A DNA stretch of 64,000 nucleotides from Mariannaea sp. PMI_226 (taxonomy: Eukaryota; Ascomycota; Sordariomycetes; Hypocreales; Nectriaceae): NCBI GenBank assembly GCA_024336345.1, contig JANFOG010000004.1, positions 3,472,001 through 3,536,000 on the forward strand, written 5' to 3'. The notes under the pieces were generated by a model that was not told the origin of the DNA, ran no database searches, and saw only the letters and a list, made by a program, of their open reading frames with translations. Positions 11,600-24,314 of the stretch are shown one piece after another. The translations under genes and the position numbers were made by a program. Numbering within the stretch: position 1 is the first letter of the stretch; each line of letters begins with the position of its first letter.

Positions 11600-14500
11600 A
11601 TGGCCCAGACGAACACTACAGCGTCTGAGCCCCCACCAGTCCAGCTACCGACTTTCTCCGGACCTCAAGGCTTCCTAAGGAAGCTATTTCGGCCAAAGGG
11701 TATTTGTTCCACACCTTCCTCAACCAACCAATCCTCGAGTACTGGGCAAAGTCCTGCCTCCCCCGACACTGAAAAGGACGGACTGATACGCCGAATGTCA
11801 CGGAAGGTCGTTCCTGGCTTGCCACGTACCCAAACTTTCAAGCGCCAACGGTCAGAGCAGAGAGTCAATTTGGCCCCTATTGAACCTTTGCCAGAGGAAC
11901 GGAGGGCTGTTTCGGTAGATCGACGTTCCCGAGGACCCCGGATCTCATCCACCTCTGAAGCCCTTGTTGAGGACCCCCACACCAGTGCCCCTGGGCTTCT
12001 GAGCTCTCCGCAGGATGATGCTCCTAGCCATCTACTTCCTGTAGCCTCCCCCCCCGAAAGCCATGTTGAAGACATGTTCACAGAAGCTCCGTTGGAGCAG
12101 GTAGCCTCGAAGGTCGACGAGGTTGCGTTGACAGACGAATGCGCGATTCAGGATAACCTGTCAACCTCAGATGCCCATTCCATGACAACATCACAATATG
12201 ATGCCATGATCTCTGAAGAACTTGAGAGAGTTTGGATTTTGAATCTTAGCATGCATTTTCGAGATCGTTCAAAAAGGGAAAAGTTCTTCGTCACGTATCG
12301 AGAAGAAGAACGCTTTTGGAGACGAGTCACCATCTCTCTTGATTATCGAAACGCTCCGCCCAACTCTCTGGAGATGGACCTCATTCATACTCACTATCAA
12401 AGGGAGAAGAGTGCAAAGATCTATGAAGCTATTCGTGAGAGCTTACGGGATATTCAGTTCTACGATACGGTCACCAATCTGAAGCTCCAAACGACAGACG
12501 GGAGGCTTCATGTACACGTGGTCGAGGACGGCAACGTTAGTTTTTTCTTCTTCTTTTGTTTTTGTTCCTTTCCTCTCTCCCTGTCTTTTTCTTGTTTGCG
12601 ATGAAAAATCAAAGCTTGGCCAACTAATAAAATAACAGGAAATCATCCAATACCCTGCTGTTTCGCAAATCAAACACTTGAATTGCCGACGTGTTCGCGA
12701 AAGGGACATCAAATTTGATTCACATATGTCCGGATTTGTGTACAAGGTTCAAGTCAATGGCCAGACTCTTATCAAGAAAGAAATTCCCAGTCCCGAAACA
12801 ATTGACGAATTTTTGTACGAAGTCAATGCCCTTGATAGTCTTCGATACTCGCCCCACGTCATCCAATTCCATGGCGTTGTAGTGGACGATCACGATGAGT
12901 TTGTTAAGGGACTTCTCATCAGCTATGCAGAGCAAGGCGCGCTTATTGATCTCATTTACGAAACTTGTAAAGACGGTGACTATGACTTCCCTTGGGCAAC
13001 ACGGGAGAAATGGGCACGTCAAATTGTACAGGGACTGTCCGATATTCACGAATCTGGATTCGTCCAAGGCGATTTTACCTTGTCAAACATCGTTATTGAC
13101 GAACACAACGATGCCAAGATTATCGATATAAATAGGAGAGGTTGCCCGGTAGGGTGGGAACCCCCGGAGGCAACGCAACTTATCGAATGTAATCAGCGGA
13201 TCTCAATGTACATTGGTGTCAAGTCTGATCTTTACCAACTGGGCATGGTGCTTTGGGCGCTGGCAACTCAGGAGGATGAGCCAGAAACCCAAGGTCGACC
13301 ATTGATACTTGGGCCCGAGGTAAACATTCCTGACTGGTACCGACAGATGGCTGAGATCTGTCTCAGCGATGACCCTCGGTCAAGACGCCAGGCATCTGAG
13401 TTGCTTCAAATGTTCCCAACACCCTCGAGCCACCATGACCGCGGTAGACTGAATCCACCAACAATGTCTGTTGATGAAGACTATGCTCTAAACCAGTACC
13501 TTGTGGATGATTATCCTGAGATTCAACCGGAGATCAGAACAGTTGAACAGCCTAGCGACTGGTCTTATGTGAGCCGGCCTTATGCGGAACCAAGCCCTGT
13601 TGGGTTTGAACCATACTACTACACGCGAGGGCGCTCGCCCCCCAGTCCGCTGCCAAGCAACTATGAAGGATATGATGACTCTTGTCGGATTCATGATCTG
13701 TCTGCGTGGGCTGCGAATAGGGATATCCCATCCTCATATAGCGATGTTGGTCAGGATGATGATTTACCAAATGAGACCCCCGTTGCGGATAGAGCTACAT
13801 TTATCGAGCCTGACATAGACCAGACCTTAAAATCTGCTGCAGCCGAGAACGTTGAAAATTACGTATTGGGCGACCATGTCAGGTGCCCTGCTGAAAACGC
13901 AGCCGGTAAATTAGCACAGCATGAAGAGAGTGGTAATACATCTCTCTCAGTGCCTCGGTCTACTGAGTTTGAGGAATCAAACCTTGGTGAGCTCCCCGGA
14001 GTGGAATACATCATAGATGAGCCCTCTCTTGATGCAACCATGACGAAGTCTGTGGAGGTAACACGGGAGGAATATGCTGCAATTGCGGAACAAATCACAC
14101 TAGGACCAACGAAGGTAGGGAAGGACTACGCATCTATTAGGGCGGACAGCGCTTGTGATGTTGTGATGCCACCCATTGAGCTCTTCAAGGACGCAAGACT
14201 GATCGAAGGAGAGCCATTGCTGAATCCTCGACCTGGAGACCAAGCCAGTGAAAGGGGAGGACTAGATGACAACCCCAGGGATCCGGCAACCAGCATGACA
14301 CCAAGCGCCTTTAAGGAAATAATTCCACCGCACCTGAGTGATACTGAGACGGTGAAGATGTCGGAAATAGAGCAAACGCAGGCAAAACCACAGCTCAATA
14401 CATCGGAGGCAAAGGGTAATACAGGACCTGGGCCTCAAGGACTTGTCACAGAGACATCGTCGAGGACAGTAACGCCGTCAAAGGCGCATGACAATACAGG

Positions 14501-14765
14501 ACAAAATTGCATACCGGCCTCTATTGACAGGCCTTGTCATCCTGAGGGAGATATCGGCACAGGAGGCAAGAAAGAAGGGGGAGAACCAACTTTGGTAAAC
14601 GATCCTAATCCATTGACTGGGATTGGAGCAGCCCATCTCATGAATCATGATGGCGATGTGACACGACACAAAAGAATGATTGATGAGGATTTGAGCGTGA
14701 TGGAACCAGGCTCGCCAAACGGAATGATGAAGACGGACGCAACATATCTGACACAGATGACATAG
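11600..14765 (+). CDS. fungal protein kinase-like protein with non-canonical catalytic loop
   Basis: Two exons, 11600-12535 and 12639-14765, give 1020 aa. The start has a strong context (GCGACCATGG). Residues 1-190 are Ser/Pro-rich and probably disordered. Residues about 205-330 form a conserved fungal module that leads into a kinase-like fold at about 330-600. The ATP-anchoring lysine is probably K358 in LIKKEI and the helix-C glutamate is in EFLYEVNAL. The catalytic loop reads VQGDFTLSNIVID instead of HRDLKPEN: Asp457 and Asn are kept, but His, Arg and Lys are replaced. The metal-binding motif reads DIN (Asp475) instead of DFG, followed by RRGCPVGWEPPE in the activation segment. I recall this set from a fungus-specific kinase-like group. 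The C-terminal 420 aa are low complexity. Activity cannot be decided from sequence because both aspartates are present. The intron carries a CTAAT branch-like site. Confidence 0.9.
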
Positions 14766-17456
14766 CATTTCATTTGTGCATTTTTAGCATTCTTTTCGTT
14801 TTCCTTTCCCAGATGCTTTACATCTCAAGTGTACTTGTACCTACCTACAATTGTTTTTCATTTCAAACTCGACGGGATATGGTTGCGGCATTGGGTCAAA
14901 GATCTAGGACTGGACTGGACGGGGGGTTAGTATTAAATTGGACGGAGTGCCAAGGAAACTGTATTTTGTTTCAACCGAATTAGCCTGGAAAAAAAAAAGG
15001 AATTCATTCTATACAGACATACATATAAATATACATAAACACCTTTATTAGCATACATAACTCTGTGTGGAATTTCCACGTGCTGAAATCGAGTTTCTGT
15101 GTGGCAATGGCTCTGGTCAATGGGAGCACCTGGTGATGGTAGGATTTTATAACATGACGAAGGGCATTTGGGACAGTTAACTCGCTATGTTTCCATGATG
15201 CCACCCTCAAATCATTTTTGACAGGTCCAGAAACGGCATAGCCCGCGCCACACGGCAAGGCCCGCTTGTTGGAAGAAGTGTTCGAGAAACGTCCAACGGA
15301 CATACAGTACATTCCTGCCTGCCGAACATAGAGATGTACATTAGCTAATAGAAAGGTGTCCTACCTTTCTGCTAGAGTGTCCTATATATTACCAAGATTG
15401 GCAATATGTACTGCTGATTGTTCCACTTCAACACTGGTTGGCATACTCAATTGGATGACAATCCACGTGACGTCCGTTCAACAAACTCTGCCTTGATTTT
15501 CATCACCGTCGGACTTTTATTTTTGCTGCCGGCTTGCGTTGTCCATCTTTTTTTTTTTCCCTTTCCTTTCCCTCCCTCTCACCGGATCGGCAGGGAACGG
15601 GTCACGGAGGGGTCGAAAGGAGGTCCAAGCGCCCGATTTGCCGCAACGCTTTGGTGCGGCCGATCTACATGTGGTTTCTGTTGGGAAAAGCTGGGGGAAG
15701 CAACAGCTTTGCTGCAGGTAGCTACATGGGTACAAAGTTTGCGTCTGTGAGGACGATGCACAATTACCGGTTGGGCAAGGTACTTCGTATCTTACACTAC
15801 CTACTACCTATGTAAGATGACTTATCTTTTTGTTCCGTTTCATTCCTAAACAATTGCCTTTCATATCTGGCAATCACGTCACAAGCCTGGGAAATGGGCC
15901 GAGGCATCATTCGATGTCCGACGGGCAATTCAACGCCCTCAATGGTTTTTTTTGGTCCCTTTGGGTTTTGGTTTTGTTTTTCCTAACACTATGGCTCACT
16001 GGGAATTTGGGGCATAGAAGAGGAGTTGGGGAGAGGGGTGGGCTCATGACTTCCTCTTTTTTGTGTTTTCGTGTCTTCGGGTTGGGGATGAGGTATGGAG
16101 ATGAACGAGTTGGACTCGTATTGGTGGTTTTTTTTTTGGTGTGGGATATTTCTTTGAGCTTTGGGCTTTGAAGGCTGCCCGTGAGATCTGGTGAACACAC
16201 CCCGAGCATGTTGAGATCCAGGCATGTGAGATGTCAAATGCCAACAATTGAAGGATCTGGCATCCAGGTTGTGTGACAAGCCGGGAACGGCAGTTGAAAA
16301 GTCGTATGAGGGATCGATGAGAAACGAGTACGTCATGCTAATGATACGGTCAACCTGAACAGCTGTTGATCTGGATAGCTACCGATTGCACCCCGTATAC
16401 ATTCCAACCTATCAGCCCGACTTACAGAGAGATCCAGGCTACTATCTGATAGTTTGATGTGTAATTGTTAGAAATGGGTGCCGAGTGCATAGTCCATGCA
16501 TACATATGATTGCACATGGTATCGAAATTTCGATACACTAAAAAGAATCCTCCGGAGGACCATCTAGTATGCTATAAGATACGTCATTTACAACAAACAT
16601 CTGCCTACCTTGGTAGCGTTTGGTGACTCGATGCATAAGGGTTGTCCATTATTAGTCCGCACACCGAGAACAGCCCAAAGTGTGTGCCTGGGTTGCTATT
16701 CAGGGATGGAATTGGGGTTCCCATCAAGTGGTAACGGGGATACCCCTTGAATAGCTAGTGCACAGATGGCTGGTCTGCGACACTTGTTGGTCTGTGGTGT
16801 ACTACATATCGCCATCAAAAGCTGTTGGTCGAAATTAAAAAGAGAGCTTTGCGAGGTCACCAGGCCCATCGGACTGTACCAACTGATGCCACCTGGAACG
16901 TGACATGCAAGGCACAAAGCTGGTTCACCAATGTGTCCTCAGAAAGTGGAAACTGAAACCCACCAATTCCTGTACCTAAACTACATTCGCACCTTTGCCA
17001 CGGACGCGTATCAGTGCAGGGAGTCCTCCCATATCCTAGAAATAGGCCTGGGAAGCAGAGATAATCGATAAAAAAGCACCATACTGTAGCCTACAGCCTT
17101 GGGGTGTGCGTCAACAATCGCCTTCCCCGTGCCTACCGCCTGTGGACCGGCAAGGCGTGGTGGAGCACCAGACACCTGATTGGCTCCCCTTGGCCATGGG
17201 GCTGGGGGGACCAGGTCGCACGCAGTGGCTAGTGGAGACGGGACCCTGGCGAAGAAAAAAAGTTGTTGGGGAAAGGGTGGGGGCCCGAGGCCGCAAGTGT
17301 TGAGAGAGAGCCGCGAAGTGACAAGGGGGTTCCACATTTGGCAGGGCAAGGAAAGAACAATGGTAGGAGAGATCTAGGGCATCAGGATGCTTCCCCCGCC
17401 TCCCTCAATTGACGAATCGCTTTCCAGGAGACCGAGTTTTGCAATCATGAGCTGAC

Positions 17457-17473
17457 TTTTTTTTTTTTTTTTT
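17457..17473 (+). repeat. T17 homopolymer
   Basis: Seventeen T residues followed by GTTGTTGT in the gap between the kinase-like gene and OLE1. Confidence 0.9.
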
Positions 17474-18114
17474 GTTGTTGTCCGTATATCCATTATAGAC
17501 GCTTTTTTTCTTCCTCTCCCCTTCAGACCGGCAGTGAGCAGGCGTTCGAGCCAGGGGTAGTGGAACGATTAGTTGATTTTGTACCTTAAATCGTTGAAAC
17601 GGAAGGAGGGGGGGCGTGCATTGACAAAAATAAACCAGAATCATGGGAGAGCGAACCACACCCGTTCTGGGTCAGTCAACAAGTTTATCTCAAGAAAGGA
17701 ATGGAGAAAGACGACTGCACCGACAACTCCGAGTGCTATCACCGCGTGAACGAGAGTAGCCATCAGTTGCCACAGAGGAGAAGCTCAACCCAAGAATTTT
17801 CATAACATCAATTGAGTACTTTGAAGTACTCAATGGCGACTAGGAGGAAAAGATCAACTCAAGCCCCATCCCCAAAAAAGCGGCTCTGCTTCTAGATGAC
17901 TCTACCAGCCCTTTCGATTTCACCTCAGTACCCATCAGTTAAACCACTTGGAGATCATGTACTTCATACCGGCACGACGGCCGGTTGAGACTAACAAGGC
18001 ATTTTAACAAGCAGCCAATGCCAGTGCCTGTGGCCGAGCAAATATGTACGTATGTATTACTAACTAAGGTGTGTGCCTGGAGGAAGTCGCCTTCCTTCCG
18101 TCCATCCCCAAAGG

Positions 18115-18130
18115 TTTTTTTTTTTTTTTT
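18115..18130 (+). repeat. T16 homopolymer
   Basis: Sixteen T residues about 950 nt upstream of the OLE1 start codon. Poly(dT) tracts commonly exclude nucleosomes in fungal promoters; that role is inferred here. Confidence 0.85.
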
Positions 18131-18816
18131 GGGCTGTTGTTTGAGGAGGGTGTGGGCTTAGCACGGGAGGGGGATGCGCTTGGAAGGGGGGCGTGAGCAG
18201 AGAGAAATCCAACATTGCTGCAACACACACTTGCGTGCAGCCAAGCTTGAGCTCTCTCATCACCCATTCACACGCGCTCTCACACAGTTGGCGATCTATC
18301 AATCTAGTTCCTTCCACCCTCCATCATAGGTATCAAGCCGAGGTCAAACTTGGTGTTGATAGAACGTCGTGTGATTGTGTGTGTGGTAATGGTGGCTGTT
18401 TTTGGTAGAAGAGGTCAACTCCGTAACTACTGTTACGGATCCTTCACCCATCTTTTGCTTGTACTGGCACTCTTTCAGATTTCATCAGAAGCCATCTGAA
18501 AATTGAAATTAAAAAAAAAAAAAAGGGCATAAAAGCCCATCACTCGCACCCAATATTGAAGCATGCAATCACTTTCATGAAGCACAGCTGAATTCCACAC
18601 AACTATTCCCGTCTCTTTGCATCCTCTTCCTTCAAAGCTTGCACTCGCAAGTTCCTGACTTATTTTCGTTCTCTTTCTCGCCCATAGCTTCACTCCACTC
18701 CTCCACTCCTCTACTCGGCACACACCCCCCTCGCTCGCCTTTTTTTTTTTTCCTCTTCCCCCTTCCGTTTCTCACTGATCCACCATCTTCGCCGGGTCCG
18801 AGTTGGTCGGGTCTGA

Positions 18817-18823
18817 TATAAAG
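18817..18823 (+). promoter_or_regulatory. possible TATA element of OLE1
   Basis: TATAAAG lies 258 nt before the OLE1 start codon and is followed by a CT-rich leader without an obvious competing ATG. Position and context fit a core promoter, but no transcript start is known. Confidence 0.4.
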
Positions 18824-19074
18824 CCCTTTTGGTGCCTCCGCCCCAACCGCATTCTTCTCGTCAACCCCCTTCGTCTCAGTCATTTTCCTTTATAACCTCT
18901 TCAACGAGGTCTCTCTTACCCTCCTAGGAGCTTCATCCTTCCCTTCCCCTCACTTCTCTGATAAGGCCCAACTACTTAGTTGATCCCTTATCGGCGAACC
19001 GACCCTCATCCCTCCCCTCCAACTTTGGTTCACATTCTGGTCTTCGACAAATACCCCAAAGCTCTATCGCCAAC

Positions 19075-20593
19075 ATGTCGTCGTCCTCCGTGGACGTAAA
19101 GGCCGCCTCTGCCTTCCCAGATGGCACTAAAGACTATGTCCCCCTCCGAGGCAACACCAACGCCAAGGTTGAGGCCAGCAAGACCAACAAGCCTCACATC
19201 TCCGACCTCCCCGTTACCTGGTCCAACTGGTACCAGCACGTCAACTGGCTCAACACCACTCTGATCGTCATCATTCCCATTATCGGCTTCATCTCGGCCT
19301 ACTGGGTTCCTCTCCGCCTCTACACTGCTCTCTGGGCTGTTTTCTACTACTTCCACACCGGCCTCGGCATTACTGCTGGTAAGTTTCTCTTCCTCACGCA
19401 CTCCAATTAGCGTACACCGCGAGAAAATTAGGGCACAATATACTAACTTATTTGAAGGATACCATCGTATGTGGTCCCACTCTGCCTACAAGGGCTCTCT
19501 TCCCCTCAAGATTTACCTCGCCGCCATGGGTGCCGGAGCTGTTGAGGGTTCTATTCGATGGTGGTCATATGGTCACCGAGTCCACCACCGATACACCGAT
19601 ACTGAGAAGGACCCTTACTCCGTTCGCAAGGGTCTCATCTACTCTCACATCGGATGGATGGTTCTCAAGCAGAACCCCAAGCGCCAGGGCCGAACTGATA
19701 TCACCGATCTGAACGAGGACCCCGTCGTTGTCTGGCAGCACAAGAACTACCTTAAGTGCGTTATTGTCATGGCTCTTGTCTTCCCTACCGCTGTCGCTGG
19801 TCTTGGCTGGGGTGACTGGGTGGGTGGCTTGGTCTATGCCGGTATTCTTCGCATTTGCTTCGTCCAGCAGGCCACCTTCTGCATCAACTCCATTGCCCAC
19901 TGGCTTGGTGACCAGCCTTTCGATGACCGCAACTCTCCCCGTGACCACGTCTTCACTGCTCTTCTCACTCTTGGTGAGGGTTACCACAACTTTCACCACG
20001 AGTTTCCCTCCGACTACCGCAACGCCATCGAGTGGTACCAGTATGATCCTACCAAGTGGTGCATCTGGGTCTGGAAGCAGCTTGGTCTCGCTTATGGTCT
20101 CAAGCAGTTCCGTGAGAACGAGATCGAGAAGGGCCGTGTCCAGCAGCTCCAGAAGAAGCTTGACCAGAAGCGTGCTACCCTCGATTGGGGTATTCCTCTC
20201 GAGCAGCTCCCCGTTGTCGATTGGGATGACTTCGTTGCTCAGGCCAAGGGTGGCAAGGGTCTCGTTGCGATCGCTGGTGTCATCCACGATGTGACGGACT
20301 TCATCAAGGACCACCCTGGTGGCAAGGCCCTGATCAACTCGGCTATTGGTAAGGACGCCACCGCCATCTTCAATGGTGGTGTCTACAACCACTCCAACGC
20401 CGCTCACAACCTTCTGTCGACTATGCGTGTTGGTGTCCTCCGTGGCGGCTGTGAAGTCGAGATCTGGAAGCGCGCCCAGTTCGAGAACAAGGATGTCACC
20501 TACATGAACGACTCTGCCGGCGCTCGCATCATCCGAGCCGGCAACCAGGTCACTAAGACTGTCGAGCCCATTGCCAGCGCTGACGCCGCCTAA
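19075..20593 (+). CDS. OLE1: delta-9 stearoyl-CoA desaturase with C-terminal cytochrome b5 domain
   Basis: ER membrane enzyme that introduces the delta-9 double bond into palmitoyl- and stearoyl-CoA using O2 and electrons from its own cytochrome b5 domain. Two exons, 19075-19378 and 19458-20593, encode 479 aa. The intron splits the glycine codon just before the first histidine box and has an ACTAAC branch-like site. The three histidine boxes are intact: HRMWSH (104-109), HRVHH (141-145) and HNFHH (278-282). Hydrophobic segments around 62-100 and 195-240 fit the four-helix membrane topology. The b5 domain has its heme ligands at His387 in HPGG and His413 in YNHSNAAH. Codons end mostly in C, a sign of high expression. 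The reverse strand holds a 386-codon open frame that is a shadow of this bias. Confidence 0.97.
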
Positions 20594-21719
20594 GTGATCT
20601 GACTGAATGGATAATGACGGGAAAATGAATGGATAAACCACTTGTTTTGCATCACTAAGAGTCGAAGAAGAAGAGAAGGGGCATGTCTGCTCGTCGACAT
20701 GTGGAGTTACAGCGGGCCTAACCATGTGACGCCGAGGGGCCTCGTACCAGGTTGGCTGACTAACGACACCATGTCCGCTATCCTTTTACAATCTCTACTC
20801 AAAAGAACATTGCATGTTGACGCAAAACCAAAACATTAGCTCATGAACGGCGTTTTTTCTGGGGGATGGCATGCGTCTTTTTATGTTTGTGTTTTCAATA
20901 CGCACGATTTCCATGCGCCGCATCATCAGATCGGCCGTTACAGTTCAAAGGGAAGAAGAGATGGATTATGGCTTTGAGGAAAAGGAATCCCCCGGGGATT
21001 GGGCTATCACCTGGCCAATATTAAGTACTTAACATAAAAGTCAAAAGATTACAAACAATGGAACTACTGTATTCATCATACCCTGTCCCTAGTAACTATT
21101 TTCGGTTCTTGCGAAGTCGCTGAGTTGAGTTCTACAACCCGTTCACTGTTCGCAGATATCGGAACGATGATATTATGTGGACATTTGACTCTGGAAATGT
21201 TTGGTGAAATCTATGGAGAGCTCTACATTCATGTAAAGATAGGTATATATAGATAGACATATAGTTAGAGAGTGACGGCTGAGTACTTAGTCCTCTATGT
21301 CTAGCACTCGGCACAGTCAACTGCATACGATCATGTCCACTGTTGCGCCACGTCAATTATTCGGGCTTCCTCGACGCCCCCCCTCCTAAGTAGATGTTCC
21401 AGAGCATCTTGAGTGCGCTTTCACTCGCTGAAAACAGTGTCCAAAATCATGTTGTTTCATCTGGCAAGGTATCCTCAACGCAAAACCTGATCGTTCATAA
21501 TAACAGGTATTTGGCATATGCACCTTATATGTTGTGTGGTCTGTCAGCCCAAGGAACTTCTCATCATGTCAGCCACGAGCGGGTAACTTCAAGCCCCGAG
21601 CAGGCGAAACACGACGCCGGCGTACTATTCATCAATGTCTCGGTGGTTGTGACGTGCCGAATAGTGTTTTACTTTTTTTTGTCCATTACGAAGCTTGAAT
21701 AGCCCCTGTCGGTTCGGTC
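20594..21719. other. convergent intergenic region OLE1 / SEH1
   Basis: It contains the 3' ends of two convergent genes and no gene of its own that I can support. A frame of about 100 codons at 21394-21702 has no recognisable motif. A short AT-rich stretch (TATATATAGATAGACATATAG type, 21243-21264) could serve 3'-end formation of either gene. Confidence 0.5.
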
Positions 21720-23216
21720 CTAAGGCATAGCCATACGCTGCTTCACCATTGCTAATTCTGAACTCTTAGCCCATTCACCATCTGGCTTTTGACGATAACA
21801 TAACAAACGACCATCATCACCGGTTGTGCCAAGAATTTGACCGTCATCGTCAAAGCCTACACGCCAAACTGGTATACGATGGTTATCTAATCGAGAGATT
21901 TCTCGAAATACGTGCTTTACCTGGCCGGGCTGGCCGGCCCAATGACGATCACCAGGGGTTCCTGACTTGGCGAGGCTGGCACTTAGATGAGATGGGTGAT
22001 ATTGGTGGTGAGAGTTTTGTTGTTGATGCTGTTGTGGTACGAGCTGAGGTGTTTGTGGTTGTGATCTGTCAGCAGGGGCACCGCTTCCATTGGCCCTGCT
22101 CGTGGAAATCGGCTCCTTAGAAGAAGCATGTGGTGTTGATTGGAGGTCTGCGGCAGACCATGATTTGCCATCGTCGTCTGAGTAGGGAGTTTCGACCCGG
22201 AACACACGAGCATAGCCATCTTGACATGCTGTTGCAATGATATCGTAACCCCTAATACTACCTGGTGCCCAGGCAATGTCTCGAACCAAACCGCGGTGAC
22301 CAGTTATTTCCACGGCAAGGTAGAACTCCTTCTGAGTTTGCTGTACTCCCATTGATGTGGCAACAACGTCTCGCGAACGGTAGACCTTGACTGTATTCAT
22401 TGCAGCGACAACTAGACCAAGTGAGTCGGCAGGAACACCAGCACGGAGAGCGGTGTAACAGGGTTCCGGGCTTGGATCAAATCGGACACGAAAAGCAAGT
22501 TCCTCTCCACGGTTGGGCTTGGGAGCGACGCTAAACTCATCGATGGATGCATATTCGGATAAATTCTCGGGTTGGTCATTCTCGTACACCGTCAAGCGGC
22601 CATCAGTTGCCAGCAGGGCAAGGTAAGTATGGCGGCTCTCTTCATTATGTTTCATGGAGAAGGACCGAAAGGGAGCTTTGTTTGATCGGGTGTCGAAAGC
22701 AGGCTTTCCGTTACCAGAACGTCCTGTGCAAAAACGTCGACCAGGGGCGGCTGATGGATCTTCTGCCCAGAGACGAAACCAACCTTCAACGCCGAGAGAA
22801 GCGATCAGGTTTGGGTAGATGGTAGATGGAAGCCATTGGAGCTGGTGAGATGTGGGAGTCAGCGTTGTTCTTGGCGTGGGACAGGAAGATTCCAGGAGGA
22901 AGAAGATAATAGAAAGAATTGAAGAATATCATTCAAAACATTCAGCACTTTAGTAGCAGTACTGCTGGCGGTACGAGACAATACTCACCTCCAAGATTTC
23001 ACCTCCATGTGCGGTCCATGTATCGCATAGGCGCCAAGTGCCGTCTTTGTGCCGGTTAAAGACTCTGATTTTGCCGTCGACAGAGCCAGTAGCGCAGCGA
23101 TCTCCGTAGGTATTGAAGGCGACAGCTTGTACGAGGTCCTTGTGGCCGTGCTGGAAGTTAAGGTCGAAGCTCGGCTTCTCTTCGTTGGGCGAAGGGGGGA
23201 CTGGGGTGGATGTCAT
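21720..23216 (-). CDS. SEH1: WD40 nucleoporin SEH1
   Basis: Beta-propeller subunit of the Nup84/Nup107 Y-complex of the nuclear pore; in yeasts it is also part of the SEA complex that acts on TORC1. Two exons, 22989-23216 and 21720-22841, encode 449 aa. The N-terminus shows the typical Seh1 start FQHGHKDLVQAVAFN, followed by ATGSVDGKIRVF and WTAHGGEILE. The splice then joins LQWLPSTIYPNLIASLG, as the family requires. Later blades include the GHRGLVRDIAW and ACQDGYARVFRVE segments and a terminal WRVGFDDDGQILGTTGDDG. A Gln/His/Ser-rich insertion of about 90 residues sits between blades, which makes it longer than yeast Seh1. I chose the ATG at 23216 (MTSTPVPPS). An in-frame ATG at 23318 would add 34 residues with no known feature. 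Confidence 0.92.
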
Positions 23217-24314
23217 CGTATATGGGTGAGAAGGATCGTGCGATGCGCTGCCGTGACGGGCAGCGAGGAGTCTAGGTGCGCCGATTGTATGGATCAATTC
23301 TGCGGAAAAATCGATCACAGAATCGAATCGAGGAGGGCAAGGTGCGGTGGTTTGTCAATTGGAGGGAAGGCTATACGTTCATGTGTGACGGCGAGGTAAT
23401 GATGTTCGTTGCGAGTTCGGGCGATGGCCTGTTGTGGAGGAGAGCTCCACTGAGGTGCGGCTTAACTCAACCACCCGCAGGCAAGGTCGATATGCGGTAC
23501 GTACCCTGCTGCTTGGCCTTACCTTCATCCATATGCCCCGCTTGCGCCTGTTCCTGTTCTGGGGTAGTACCTAACACACAGATAATTTGCACACAGCGGT
23601 AATTTTTATTAACTAGATACGTAGTACATTCGGGGCATAAAATGCTCTGTCCATGTTTCTAGAAATAATATGAATGAATCCTTTTCTATCTTAGGGCTGG
23701 CTAACGTTATCATTTTTCATGACTCCCCGTCGTACGTTAGCTACGGCTAGTAGGAGACTTCGATTTTATCTCTACGACCTGAACTATCTCTGAGTGAGGG
23801 TCTGGAGAACTGCCCTGCTTGATGGGATACGACCAAGCAGCTTCTCCAGTACCGCCACTGGTTGAAGTGTGTCATACCCCGTCAGATGGACGGTACTTAG
23901 GTGCATCGTATACGCAATATTGCGAGTACAATCTCCAAGGAGCTTTTTGAGAAATGTTGAACGGGGAAGAAAGAAATTATAGGAGAGGGGGGTGGCTGCG
24001 ACATGACAACTGCATTGTGCTTTCCCCCAACCATAAAAAAAAAGTCAGTCAAGTAACTTATAGGGAGAAGAATTTACTCATGTCAGCGCCCATGTGCCAA
24101 GTGCCTTGCGCATTGCTTGCCTCAAGAGTGGGTGGTGTCATGAGCATGAGCATGAGCTGCAGGGTGGAGTGGGGACCTTCAAAAAAGATCGAAGTCGGTG
24201 ATGGTCAAAGCTCAGCCTCGTAAAACTTCATGCCGTTGGTTTGTTTGGCATCCAAGCTCTACTCAATCACCCTTCATTCCTTTTTCCACCACCAGACATA
24301 TCGGATCGCACAGG
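23217..24314. other. divergent intergenic region SEH1 / cyclin-like gene
   Basis: 1.1 kb with no supported gene; it must carry both promoters. A purine-rich block (GAAGAAAGAAATTATAGGAGAGGGGGG type, around 23967-23993) lies upstream of the cyclin-like gene. Confidence 0.5.

Larger units (their letters stand above)
14766..19074. other. 4.3 kb gene-free region between the kinase-like gene and OLE1
   Basis: No ORF with recognisable motifs, codon bias or plausible exons was seen; the longest frames are about 110 codons. The region carries several homopolymers (T17 at 17457-17473, T16 at 18115-18130, A15 near 18510-18524, T12 near 18740). The last 450 nt before OLE1 are strongly pyrimidine-rich and contain a TATA-like element, so the OLE1 promoter and leader probably occupy the right end. 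Confidence 0.55.

Noticed and set aside
12678..14765. Second exon of the kinase-like gene as an independent 695-aa gene
   Set aside because: That frame opens with TTG inside a conserved segment, and splicing 12535 to 12639 joins it in frame to the upstream half.
19565..20725. 386-codon open frame on the minus strand opposite OLE1
   Set aside because: It mirrors a highly codon-biased gene, is Val/Leu/Asp/Ser-rich without motifs, and the sense strand has all desaturase and b5 signatures.
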